A DNA stretch of 23,376 bases from Eimeria necatrix (GCF_000499385.1 NW_013654515.1:100001-123376); one strand, 5' to 3'; shown: positions 9,009-19,854, counted from the stretch's first letter. Notes: generated by a model from the letters alone, not told the origin. Numbers and translations are program-made.

Positions 9009-9050
9009 CTAGGCCATGGCGGCCCTTCGGACGTCCGACCCTGCATTCAA
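7746..9050. other. Divergent spacer between L47 and the large plus-strand gene
   Basis: CAG/CTG runs lie at 7753-7800, 7936-7975, 8082-8118, 8238-8270, 8594-8637 and 8975-9007. Between them are short unique stretches that could be exons on either strand: 8148-8215 plus (MSEAMGLSRALCEADARG), 8080-8220 minus, and 8640-8960 plus, open and reading MQHIFPRTASLPPA near 8871. None could be joined to a neighbour with certainty. Both genes' promoters should lie here, but I see no recognisable element. Confidence 0.4.
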
Positions 9051-10117
9051 ATGTACGCAGCATCCCTGGCGGAGCTGCAGCAGCAGCATCGAGCAGCAGC
9101 AGCAGCAGCAGGAGCAGCTGCCGCGCCACTCAGGGACCTTCCCTCGGCTTGTACAGCAGCAGCTGCAGCAGCAGCAGCTGCAGCAGCAGCAGCTGCAGCA
9201 GCAGCAGCAGCGCTGCAGATGCAAATGAGGCGCCGCTGCTTGCGGGATGACCGCAGCTGGATGCAGCATCGAGAGAGCGTTTCTGTGTCTCCTTTTGCTG
9301 CTGAAGATGCGCCTGCAGCAGCAGCAGCAGCAGCAACAGCAGCAACAGCAACAGCAGCAGCAGCGAAAGAAACGCTACAGGTACAAACAGCAGCAGCAGG
9401 GCCCGAGGCAGCAGCTGATAGCCACAGCGCTGCTGCAGGAAACGGCAGCACTTCTGCTGCCGATTTGCAGCCAAAGGCATCAGTTGCTGCAGCGCCTGCA
9501 GCAGCAGCTGCAGCCGCTGCTGCTGCTGCTGCTGCTGCTGCAGCGGCTGCAGCAGCTGCTGCGAAGCAGGCAGCTGCAAACTCACAGGTCGCTGCAACGC
9601 GCCTGCCCCGCCGAGCAGCAGCAGGGCTAGCTGCAGCCCCCCAGACTACAGCAGCAGCAACTGCAGCAGCAAAAGCAGCAGCAACAGCAGCAGCGAGTGC
9701 AGCGAACGCAGCAGATTCTAAAGGTAGCAGCAGCAGCAGCAGCAGCAGCAGCAACTCAGGAGCCAAAGCTTCAGCTATACCTAAGCCGCCGTCGCTGAAG
9801 AGCAGAGCAGCAGCAGCAGCTGCTGCTGCTGCTTCTCGGGAGCCTGTCGTTTTGCCTAGGCTTTCTCTGACCATACCTTCATTAGCAGCAGCAGCAGCAG
9901 CAGCAGCAACAGAGGCTGCGCAGCCTGGCGGTACGTGTTTTTGCATTCTGTGTTGCTGCTGCTTTTGCTGCTGCTGCTGCTCTTGCTGCTGCTGCTGCTG
10001 CTCTTGCTGCTGCTGCTGCATAGGCTGTTTATGCTGCAGTATAAGCAAATTTCAATTTGCTGCTGTGCTGCTGCAGACCCTTATGTACGGTGGGCCAGCG
10101 GACAGGTTGGGTAGCCG

Positions 10118-10150
<33 letters not shown>

Positions 10151-10228
10151 AGCTGGCAGCAGCACTGACAGGAACAGCAGCAGGACTCTGGCGGCGGACG
10201 AGCCGCTTAGGTATCCGCTGCAGCCGCT

Positions 10229-10264
<36 letters not shown>

Positions 10265-10386
10265 CGGGCTTAACCGCTGCATCTTCTTGCGAACCCCCGA
10301 GTCCCGGCTAATGCGAGCAGGCCTTGCTGCTTTGCTGCCGCTGCTGGCGCCAGATTTGCTGCGAGCTGGAGCCACAAAGGAAGGTT

Positions 10387-10417
<31 letters not shown>

Positions 10418-10543
10418 GGAGCAAGGGAGAGACCAGCTGCAGCAGCAAATGCAGCAGCAGCTGCTGGACCTTCACCCGGCCATTCGCAACAGGCAGCTCA
10501 TCAGGGCCATCCTAGACGGTAAGTCCTTCCAAAGTATCCACTG

Positions 10544-10580
<37 letters not shown>

Positions 10581-10715
10581 AGCAGCAGCAACAGCGGCAG
10601 CAACGTGAGCAGCAGCCACGTTGGCGCCAGCAGCACGCTTGTCTTGGAGATCGCCTGCAAGAGCGTACATTTCGTGTCTGCTCTGCTGCTGCTGCTGCTC
10701 TGCTGCTGCTGCTGC

Positions 10716-10766
<51 letters not shown>

Positions 10767-10985
10767 AGGTCGCGTGTCAGTGCTGTCTTTGGTGCCGGTG
10801 GACGCCTCGCACCTGGAGCGGGACCTGCCGCTGCTGCTGCCGCTGCAGCAGCTGCAGCTGCGGCTGCTGAATGGCTTTGTCTTTGAAGGCTGCAGCGAAT
10901 GCCACACAGCGCATGCAGCATGTCTTCGATCTTTGGACCGCAGCCTCGCCCGCATGCTGGGCGAGTGGCTGCTGCGCCGCGCCGC

Positions 10986-11029
<44 letters not shown>

Positions 11030-11375
11030 TGCTGGGGCAGCAGCAGCAGCCGCAGCCGCAGGCTGCTGCAGCAGCAGCAGCAGCTGCTGCTGCTGCTGCG
11101 AAGCCGGGCATGCGCCTGCTCCAGGCACCCGCGGACGCTCCTTGCGGGGAAATTTTGCTTCCGCCCGACACTCCTGCTGCTGCTGCTGCTGCGGCGGCAG
11201 CAGCAGCGGCGGCGGCTGCGCATTCGGAAGAAGAAGCTGCTGCTGCTGCTGCTGCTGCTGCAACAGCTGCTGCGCAGCTGGACACAACTGCACACCGTGG
11301 CTTCCTTGACAGCCTGCACCTTGACTGCAGCAACAACGGCGCAGCTCAAGACAGCAGCACCAGCTTCATCCTGGT

Positions 11376-11420
<45 letters not shown>

Positions 11421-11751
11421 GAGCCGATGGAAGCCGCAGCTGCAGCAGGCGAGGCTGGGCCCCGTGGGCTCCTCAATTGTTTCTCCCGCTGCAGGAGACA
11501 CATCTCCTGCGGATGGTCAAGTTTTAGCGGAGCCTCTCGAGGCAGCAGCAGCAGCAGCAGCAGCAGAGCCAGAAGCAGCAGCAACAGCAGCAGCAGCAAG
11601 GGTGGCAGCACCTGTTGCAGTACCAACTGCAGCAGACGCTGCAGCAGCAGCAGAAGAATGCGATGAAGCAGAAGTGGGAGAAGAAACAAGAGTGACAGTT
11701 CCTGCGCTGGTGCGGCAGTTCGAGTGTTTGAAGTCCCCCTTCCGCTGCAAC

Positions 11752-11790
<39 letters not shown>

Positions 11791-12097
11791 GGAACAGCCC
11801 ACAGCCCGGTCTCTCCCTGCAGCAAACGAGCCAAGTGCAAACCGCAGCTGCTGAGCAGCGAAGCAGCAGATAAGGATTCTTTTAGTGCCAGAGCAGAAGC
11901 AGCCACGGCGGCGGCAGCAGCAACAGCAGCAACAGCAGCAGCAGCAGCAACAGCTGCAGCAGCAACGGCGCCAGAAGCTGCAGCAGCAGCACCAGCAGCA
12001 ACAGCATTAGCGGCGACCGCGTCATCAGAGAGCAGCACGGAAGGAAGTTCATGGCTGAGACGCTCGCAGCGTTTGCTGAACGCCCAGCAACAACAGA

Positions 12098-12146
<49 letters not shown>

Positions 12147-12436
12147 GCAACAGCTGCAGCAGCAGGGGGAGCAAAAACAGGAGAGGGCGGCTCGAGAACT
12201 CCGTCACAGGCGCCACAGCAGCGACACAAACAACAGCGGCATCAGCAGCAGCAGCAGTAGCAGCAGCAATAGCAGCAGCAGCAGCAGCAGCACAGCGGAA
12301 AGTAGCGGCGGCAGCAGAAGCATTTGCATCACCGGCAGCAACACCAGCTGTGCTGGCAACTGCAGCAACGAGGGCAGCAACGGCGGCAGCAACAGCAGCA
12401 GTGCCGGCAGCAGCAGCAACGAAGGCAGCAACGGCG

Positions 12437-12474
<38 letters not shown>

Positions 12475-13840
12475 TCCTGTTTTCCCAGTGTTTACAATTT
12501 GCCTACGTCAGCAGACAGCGCCACAGCAGTGCAGCAGCGGGAGCTAGGTCGGCAGTTTGTGCTGCAGTTGGGGGCCTTAATAATGGCAGGTAGCAGCAGC
12601 AGCAGCAGCAACAGCAGCAGGAAGCTGCTGCTGCCGCAGTTAGAGCCTCTCAGAATAGCAGCATCGAAGCTAAGCCTGTACGACTTCTCAAGCTCTGCTG
12701 CTGCGGCGCAGCAGCAGGCCTTTGCAGACGAAGCAGATAATACCCCGGCGAGCAGCAGCAGCAGCAGCAGCAACCGCAGCAGCAACAACGCCAGGGAGCA
12801 GCAGCAGGTCGGCCGGCGCTGCTGCACGTCAGACGCATGCAGCAGCAGCAGCGACAGAAGCTGCAGCAGCAGCAGTGCCCGCTTGGATGGCAGCCTGCAG
12901 GGGGCTTTTGCTGCGCAGCAGCAGCAGCAGCAGCAGCAGCATGGGGAACTTCTGAAGCATTGTGCTGCAGCGCTGAGCGAGCCAGGCGCCTCATCTGCAG
13001 CAGCAGCAACTGCAGCAGCAGCAGCAGCAGCAGCAGCCGCAGCAGCAGCAAACCAGGAGATTTGGATTCGCCTGCTCTGCCGCTGCCCTGTCTCTCCAGT
13101 GCAGATTTCCTTCAGTCGTTCTTCTCGAAGAGCTGCTGCAGCCCCGCTGCAGCAGCAGCAGCAGCAAGAGCAGCAGCAGCAGCAGGAGCTTTTGAGTTCC
13201 TTGCAGCAGACTTCCATGGGTGATTCAGCAGCAGCAGCAGCACTGGCAGCTGCTGCTGATGCTGCTGCTCTTGGGGCCGCTCTGGAAATGGCGGGCAAGC
13301 GGCTGAGAGTCCCCGCTGCCAGCAACAGGTGCAGCAGCAGCAGCAGCAACCGCAGCAGCAGCAGCAGCAGCAGCAGCAGTTTGGGGGCAAGCTCTTCAGC
13401 AACTCGGCGACGGTCTTTCGGAGACCGGAGTGTTGCTGCTGTCGCTGTTCAGAATGCTTCTGCTGCAGCAGCAGCAGCAGGTGCAAACGAAAGGGGCAGC
13501 AGAGCCCACTGGTGTGAATGCTTTGTGAGCATATCCTGCAGAGCAGCAGCAGCAGCAGCTGCTGCTGATGACGCTGCTGCTGATCCTGCTGCAGTGGACA
13601 GCAAGGAGCCGCTGCAGCAAGAGCGAGACGCAGCAGCAACAGCAGCAGCCGCAGCAGCAGAAACGAAGGCGGCTGCAGCTGCAGCAGCGGGGAAAAGCGC
13701 CACTGCTGCAGTGGCAGCAGCAGCAGCAGCAGCAGCTTACAGCAGCAGCAGCAGCAAATGCACTTACTTAGTGAAGGTGTCGAATGAGCGGCCGTCGAGC
13801 GACCGCCTCTTCTGGGCCATGCCTGCTTCGGACATGCGGC

Positions 13841-13881
<41 letters not shown>

Positions 13882-14013
13882 TGGAAGCTGCTGCAGATCC
13901 CCCAGGGAGTTTCTTTAGAAGACTCTGTAGAGGAATTAATGTCCAAACAAAACTTCTTGTTGGAGCTCAAAAACAGAGTCCACAAAGGAGGCCGCATGCG
14001 CGAAACTCTCTGA
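9051..14013 (+). CDS. Large low-complexity protein of unknown function, 4 proposed exons
   Basis: I do not recognise a family. Proposed exons are 9051-9930, 10077-10105, about 10224-10518 and 10769-14013, with GT-AG introns and agreeing phases, giving 1482 residues. The best junction is 10518/10769 (GAC G|GTAAGT ... CTGCAG|GT), giving ILDG then RVSVLSLVPVDASHLERD. The 29-base second exon encodes only DPYVRWASGQ with its split first codon. Unique islands between Ala, Gln and Ser runs include LNRCIFLRTPESRLMRAG (about residues 318-335), NGFVFEGCSECHTAHAACLR, VTVPALVRQFECLKSPF, a possible basic nuclear signal SKRAKCK, ELGRQFVLQLGALIMAG, and the C-terminus SLEDSVEELMSKQNFLLELK. The start at 9051 is the first in-frame Met, but upstream exons are possible. 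The third-exon start is ambiguous by CAG units, and small introns inside the last exon cannot be excluded. Confidence 0.6.
10519..10768 (+). other. Intron of CAG then CTG runs in the large gene
   Basis: Starts GTAAGTCC and ends CTGCTGCAG. It contains a CAG/AACAGC run at 10541-10610 and a CTG run of about 24 units (one CCG interruption) at 10696-10766. The runs are in opposite orientations and could pair in the transcript. Confidence 0.75.
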
Positions 14014-14035
14014 CGCTGCATGCAACGGGGCCCCA

Positions 14036-14163
14036 CACCGTGCATGCATGCATGCACGCATGCATGCATGCGTGCGTGCGTGCATGCATGTATGCGTATT
14101 GCGCATGCTTGCCTGTGTACGTGTGTATGCATGCATGCATGCATGCATGTTGTGCATGCATGA
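14036..14163. repeat. TGCA tetranucleotide microsatellite
   Basis: A (TGCA)n array with CG, TA and TG variants (CGTGCG, TGTATGCG, GTGTACGTGTG), starting 23 bases after the stop codon of the large plus-strand gene and so probably in its 3' UTR. The unit is self-complementary. Confidence 0.9.
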
Positions 14164-15047
14164 GTTGCGTTTAGCGTGGATTGGTTTCCGCATATCTGGT
14201 CATGCTTTACAGTTTGCAGTGGCTTTTTAGACCTGAGAGTGCTTGCTTCTTTTGCCTGCTGCCACAGCAGCAGCAGCAGCAGCAGCTGCTGCTGCTGCTG
14301 CTGCTGCTGCTCTGCCTCTACAGAGGCCTGCGCAGCAGCGCCAGCGCGCAGCAGCTTTTGGGGCTTCCCCACAGAGTATTTACAGCCATTTCTGCCCACT
14401 GCGCGGCCAGTTGTCTGCGCTATGGCTGCAGCAGCAGCAGCTGCTGCTGCAGCAGCAGCAGCAGCAGCAGTTGCTGCAGCAGCAGCAGCTGCTGCTGCTG
14501 CTGCTGCCCTGTGCTTTTGCACGGCCAAAAAGAACTGGCCTCTGCAGTAATTTTTAAGTGCTGCTGTTTGCTGCTGCTGCTGCTGCTGCTGCTTCTGCTG
14601 TGCTTGTTGCTGCTTCTGCTGTGCTTTTTGGCCTAGTGTCCAAGAGGTGATGAATAAATAAATACAAGTAGGAGTTGCAGCTTCTGCCGCAGCAGCAGCA
14701 GCAGCACAGGCTGCTGCAGCAGAAGCACAGGCTGCTGCAGCAGAAGCACGGGCAGCAGCGCACCGCCCGAACTAGCCAAGCTCCTACTTCAGCAGCAGCA
14801 GCAGCAGCAGCTGCTGCTGCTGCTGCACCCTGGAGGTTTGTTACAATGCAGAAAAGAGCTTTTAGTAAAAGACTTAAAGAAAGAAGGTTCGACAAGGGGG
14901 CGCCGTTCAGCAGCTGCAGCAGCAGCAGCAGCAGCAACAGGCTGGACGCCGCTCTGCTGCGCTGCTGCAGCAAGGCGCTGCTGCTGCTGCACTGCAGCTG
15001 CTGCTGCAGCAACAAGCTGCTGCTGCTGCTGTACCAACTCAGAATCT
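14164..15047. other. Convergent spacer with CAG/CTG runs, no firm gene
   Basis: Short non-repetitive islands occur. 14372-14425 plus follows an acceptor-like CTTCCCCACAG. 14845-14912 plus is open and reads MQKRAFSKRLKERRFDKGAP. Neither could be joined to a gene. Elsewhere there are CAG/CTG runs and an 18-base repeat of GCAGAAGCACAGGCTGCT type at about 14700-14755. Confidence 0.4.
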
Positions 15048-15122
15048 TCACTCGTCGCTGAAGTCGCTGTCGAACGCCTCCAGGGCATCCTGAGGTGTAC
15101 AGACACTCAAAACGGAGGTCCT

Positions 15123-15156
<34 letters not shown>

Positions 15157-15275
15157 AGGCCCGCTGCAGCAGCAGCAGCTACGCTGCAGCTTCCTGTTCT
15201 GTCGCTGCACCAAAGACCTGTTTGCCGCCAGCAAACTTACGCTAAGGGGGCGGACAGTTGCATCTGCTAGTACGA

Positions 15276-15310
<35 letters not shown>

Positions 15311-15436
15311 AGCAGCAGCACAAAAGGACCTTCACGGCTTACCTCTGCTGCAGCTACTGCTGCTGGCTGCGTCTTTGCCTCCAGTGCGTTGCTTGTCTCC
15401 TTTCGTTTCTTTCTGGGGCCCTCGTGGTCAGTGTGC

Positions 15437-15485
<49 letters not shown>

Positions 15486-15642
15486 GCTCTGCCCTTTTCT
15501 TCTCCTTTTGTCTGCGCCTCTTCAGCTGCTTCGCACTTAGCGTTTCTTCAATTGCTGCAGCAGCAGCAGCACCCCACACGCAGCAAGAAGCACTGCAGCG
15601 ACGCTGCCGCTATCAACGAAGGCTTCTGCAGCTAGCCTGCCA

Positions 15643-15677
<35 letters not shown>

Positions 15678-15735
15678 TACCCTTCTTCTTGCGGTGTTCT
15701 GCTGCTGCTGCTTCATCTTTAATGCCATCGGCCAT
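15048..15735 (-). CDS. Small basic protein, PRKRIP1-like (DUF1168) C-terminal region, 4 proposed exons
   Basis: Proposed exons in transcript order are 15735-15681, 15554-15343, 15241-15183 and 15105-15048. Phases agree, giving 127 residues. The first junction (AAGG|GTAGGC ... CTGCAG|CA) gives HRKKKAIEETLSAKQLKRRR, followed by QKEKKRAELEQ, a Gln run, then GPRKKRKETSNALEAKTQ. The EE-T-AK-KRRRQKEKK pattern resembles the helical C-terminal half of PRKRIP1, a late-spliceosome component (family knowledge). The third exon has a clear pyrimidine-rich acceptor (CCGCCCCCTTAG). The gene ends in an acidic tail ALEAFDSDFSDE. The N-terminal half of DUF1168 was not found. The open frame extends upstream of the Met (ERLVKERQQAM), so a missing 5' exon is possible. 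The last two junctions are the least certain; the last exon might instead begin at 15089. The start sits 330 bases after the NOC2 stop on the same strand. Confidence 0.45.
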
Positions 15736-16009
15736 CGCCTGCTGCCTCTCCTTAACTAGTCTTTCGCTGCAGCAGGGACACAGCAGCAGCACAAGCGCAG
15801 CACAGCTGCTGCCCTCCCCCTCCCGTGCTGCAGCAGCAGCTGCCGAAGCAACAGCTGCAGCAAGAGCTGCAGCAGCAGTTGCTGCTGCTGTAAACGCACG
15901 GCAAATGCGTGACAGCCGCAGCAGCAGCTTCAGCCAGAACGAGGGCAGCAGCAGCAGCTTCAGCAACAACCAGGGCAGCAGCAGCAGCAGCAGCAGCTTC
16001 AGCAACCAG

Positions 16010-16057
<48 letters not shown>

Positions 16058-16065
16058 TCGTCTCA
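15736..16065. other. Short same-strand spacer with CAG runs
   Basis: Between the NOC2 stop and the small basic gene. It contains a 33-base repeat of AGCTTCAGCAACCAGGGCAGCAGC type (about 15920-16015) and a CAG run to 16057. I see no exon I can support. Confidence 0.5.
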
Positions 16066-16232
16066 CTAGAAGGCCAAAATGGGCAGCTGCTGCCGCTCCT
16101 TCTCTATTGGAAGAACAGCAACTCGACCGACAGGCAAATCAGTGAGAGACAGCCGCAGCCGCTTTACTGTTTCTGCGCTTGTTGCTGCTGCTGAAGACAG
16201 CTGCTGCAGCTTCTTGGCTGCCCCGAAGTGCT

Positions 16233-16267
<35 letters not shown>

Positions 16268-16369
16268 GGCAGCAGCAGGTGCACGCTCACATGCAAGCCG
16301 CGAACGCAACAACCGCCGCAGCAGCACCTAGCTACACAGCCCTGCAGCAAACAGCGCCAGGCCTACGCC

Positions 16370-16422
<53 letters not shown>

Positions 16423-16569
16423 AAGCACTCACGGCACATTTCTTCGTAATTTGCTTCAAAGAAGACAAAATTGGCAGCAGCAACTCCGGCAGCGCGGGAT
16501 GCGCAGCAAGCTGCGCCAAATGGCCCGCCAGCACGTAAGTGCCGAAGTCCACCAGGGACTCCAGCGCCT

Positions 16570-16623
<54 letters not shown>

Positions 16624-17317
16624 GGCGGGGTGAAAGAAAATGCTGTTGCTTCTTGAAAAGGCAACGGCAGCCACGAGAATGAGGGGCGCACAGCAGCTGC
16701 GAAGGACGCTACAGAAGCAGCAGAAACAGCAGCAGCAGCAGCTGCTGCTGCTGCTGCAGCTGCTGCTGCAGCAGCAGCAGCAAAGGAGCCTACATGGATT
16801 GAGTTCTGCTGCGCATGGTCAATCTTGAGGCAAGTCTCTGCATGCGCCGTAGCAGCAAGCTGCAGCCTGAGCTGCTGAGGTGCAGCAGCGCCAGTTTTTG
16901 CTGCTGCTCCCTTCCTTTTGTTGCGCTGCGGCGCTGCTGCTGCTGCTGCTGCTGCAGCGGCGCTGCTGCCGCGCCTGCAGACTGCTGCGTGCTGCTGCAG
17001 CAGCAGCTGCAGCACAGCAGCAAGAGAAGAAGCAACAGGCACAAGAGCATCTGCTGCTGCTCCTGCCTTTGCAAGAATGTCCAGGAGGTTGAGGCAAAAG
17101 GGGGCGCTGGCGAGCTGCTGCTGCTGCAGCTTGACTGCAGCAGCAGCAACTGACACGAGAGGCAGCAGCAGCGGCAGCAAACGCCCCTGCTGCAGCAAAA
17201 TGGAACTTCCCCACAACCCGCAGCTCTGCACAAAAGACCAGCTGAACAGCAGCGCATGCACTTGCTGCTGCCGGTGTCTTTTGCGGTGTGCTGCTTTGCT
17301 GCTGCTTCCCGCCTTCT

Positions 17318-17348
<31 letters not shown>

Positions 17349-17435
17349 TGCTGCAGCAGGGGCTGCTGCGCCTCCCGCTGCCACGGCGCTGCGGACCGTC
17401 AGAGCCAACTGCGCACACACACACGCCCAGCGCCC

Positions 17436-17468
<33 letters not shown>

Positions 17469-18003
17469 AGCTAGGGTTTAGGGTTTAGGGTTTAGGGTTT
17501 AGGGTTTGAGCACCTCTCGAATGGACTGGTAGGCAACTCTGTAAGCTGTAGAAGCTGCTGCTAATGACAGCAGCTCTTTCATTTCATTCAGCAGCAGCTG
17601 CATGCGATTTGCTGCTCTCCAAGTTCGCCGCAGCCCCAGTCTTGCTGCAGCTCTTTGGTAGGACCGCAGCAGCTGCTGCAGCAGCTGCTGCTCCTTCAGC
17701 TCCGCAGCAACAGCTGCTGCTGCTGCTGCTGCTGCTGCTGCGCCCCCGCCGCCCTTCCGGCCCTTCGCAGCGCCCTTCGCTGCACCTGCTGCCTGCTGCT
17801 GCTGCTGCTGCTGCTGCTGCAGCAGCAGCGTGCTCCGCAGCACAGCAAATGCTGCTAGCTGCTGCTGCGGCTCCTGCGAAAAGGCCCAGCAGCGGCAAAC
17901 CACCTGCAGCAGCCGCCTTGCTGCTGCTTCCTGCGCGAGGCCCCACCGCAGCAGCTGTTTGCTGCTGATGGCCAGCAGCAGCTGCAGCACCAGTTCCCTG
18001 CTG

Positions 18004-18036
<33 letters not shown>

Positions 18037-18282
18037 TGCCGCATCGTCAGCAGCAAATGGGTTATGTCCCCCCAGAAACCTTTGACCAGCCAGCGCAGGC
18101 TTCCGGTCACCTCAGGCGCAGCAGCAGCTGCTGCTGCTGCTGCTGCTGCTGCGCTGCTGCTGCTGCTGCTGCTGCTGCTGCGGCAAGCAAGGCCCGTAAA
18201 CAAATGATCTGCTGCTCGCACAACAGCAAGAATCACAAATGAACAAGTTTCTGCATCTGGCAGAACAAATAAGCCTTTGCGC

Positions 18283-18315
<33 letters not shown>

Positions 18316-18538
18316 AGCTGCTTGAGGGCCGCTTTGCTGCGCTGCTGCTGCTGCGCTGCGCCGTCCTCGTCCAGCTGCAGCTGCTTCGCAGCTTTGAATT
18401 TGCTGCGCTCTCCTGCATTTGCTGCTGCTGCTACTGCTGCTGCTGCTGCTGCTGCTTTGTTCTGCTGCTTCGGCGCCAGCTGCAGCACAGCGGAGTGCAG
18501 CGCCTCCAGCAGCAGCTTGGCCCCCCGAAGGGTCCCCA

Positions 18539-18585
<47 letters not shown>

Positions 18586-18669
18586 GTTGCTGCTGCTGCC
18601 GGCTTGCTGAGAGGGTCTATGCCCACTGCCTTGCAGATGCCCAGAAACCGTTCTTGCGTCAGCATCCTT

Positions 18670-18709
<40 letters not shown>

Positions 18710-19084
18710 GCTGCTGCTGCTGCTGCGGGGCGTCTTCAGCTTCGTCGCTGCTCTCTGCTGCTGCAGCAGACTCCTCCCCGCTGCTGCTGCTGCTGCTGCT
18801 GCTCTCCCCGTGGCCCTTTTCAGAAGCAGCTAAAACAAAGTCCAAAAACTCCGGATGCTTTTGCTGCAGCTGCTTCCCCAAGGCCTCTTGAAACCCATCT
18901 TGGGGGGCCCCCAGGGGGCCCCCCAGGGGGCCCCCCAGGGGGCCCCCAGGGGGGCCCCCCCGGGGGGCCCCCAGGGGCCCCGGGGGCCCCTCTAGGTCTT
19001 CTTCATAAACCCCCGCATCTTCACTTTCTATTTCGCTGTCGCTGCTGCAGCGCAGCTCCTCGCTGCTGTCAGCTGAAGAAACCC

Positions 19085-19118
<34 letters not shown>

Positions 19119-19246
19119 GCTGTCTGCTGTTGATGCTGCTGCTGCTGCTGCTGCTGCTGAACCTCTTGGGAACTCCTCTTCGGCGCTGCTGTCGCCGCCA
19201 CTGCTGCTCTCTTGCTGCGCCTTCCTCTTCCTTTGCTGCTGCAGCA

Positions 19247-19278
<32 letters not shown>

Positions 19279-19400
19279 CCCTTTTTGTGGGGCCCGCGGC
19301 TGCCCTTAGGGGCCCCTAGGGGCCTCCAGGGGCCCCTGTGGCTGCTGTTGGGGCCCCCCCGTTTGGGGCCCTCAGCAGCAGCATTGTGCCCTTTTGCCAT
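16066..19400 (-). CDS. NOC2: Nucleolar complex protein 2 (NOC2) homologue, 4 exons
   Basis: NOC2 is a HEAT-type nucleolar protein that pairs with NOC1 and NOC3 during 60S subunit maturation and export (family knowledge). Proposed exons in transcript order are 19400-17514, 17408-16794, 16567-16433 and 16230-16066, all GT-AG and phase 0, giving 933 residues. The start ACCATGG at 19400 has ideal context. The first 240 residues are charged and low-complexity (Lys/Ser/Gln, acidic EDAGVYEEDLEG, Gly/Pro). The Noc2 domain is recognisable from about residue 246 (LTQERFLGICKAVG). It continues with FVILAVVRAADHLFTGLA, LRWLVKGFWGDITHLL, AYRVAYQSIRE|LALTVR across the first intron, FSWSFVQSCGLWGSSILLQQ with LLPLLLPLV, ALVPVASSLAAVLQ, AAHPALPELLLPILSSLK, and TVKRLRLSLTD near the end. 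The last two junctions are placed by phase and similarity. The fourth exon start lies at a CAG run and may shift by codons. Confidence 0.88.
17472..17507 (+). repeat. Telomere-like array in NOC2 intron 1
   Basis: Plus-strand TTTAGGG. In the NOC2 transcript the donor reads GAG|GTGCTCAAACCCTAAACCC, so the array starts six bases into the 105-base intron (17513-17409). The remainder of the intron is a CAG run (complement of 17438-17468) and a GTGTGTGTGCGCAG acceptor. Confidence 0.95.
18898..18992. repeat. GGGGGCCCC repeat inside NOC2 exon 1
   Basis: A tandem array of GGGGGCCCCCCAG-type units, coding in frame for Gly-Gly-Pro-Leu and Gly-Ala-Pro repeats (GPPGGPLGGPLGGPLGAPQ) in the low-complexity N-terminal part. 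The sequence is self-complementary and has no CAG run within it. Confidence 0.9.
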
Positions 19401-19432
19401 GGTGCTGCTGCTCCCGCTGCTGTTGCTGCTGC

Positions 19433-19469
<37 letters not shown>

Positions 19470-19678
19470 CTCAAAGGAGCTCAGCGAAGCCACAAAAGCC
19501 CAGGGGCCTCCCCGCCCCACAGGAGGGCCTCAAGATTGCTGCAGGCGGCTTAGCTGCTGCTGCAGCAGCTTTTGTTTAAACTTTGTTGAATTTAAATTCA
19601 TTTAATTTTAATTAATTTATATTTTCAAAAAGATTAAACAATTTGCAGCTTATGGCTCCAGAGCCGAACGAAGAACTC

Positions 19679-19717
<39 letters not shown>

Positions 19718-19854
19718 AACCGTGGGGCCCCCCACTCGGGGGCTTCGAGGGGCCCCCTTCTTTCTGTTTTGTCTAAAAGAAATATTATTTTAAATTTAAA
19801 TTACTTGCATTTAATTAAATAAATAAATCCTCAGAGTTGCTTTCTAGCGGAGAG

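Noticed and set aside
9047..10048. Minus-strand Ala-rich frame opposite the large plus-strand gene
   Set aside because: GCT/CTG complement of CAG runs. It has no family similarity, and its unique parts look less coding than the plus strand.
10472..11336. Several overlapping minus-strand frames with Gln, Ala and Cys runs
   Set aside because: Repeat shadows of the exon starting at 10769, which follows a clean GTAAGT-CAG intron.
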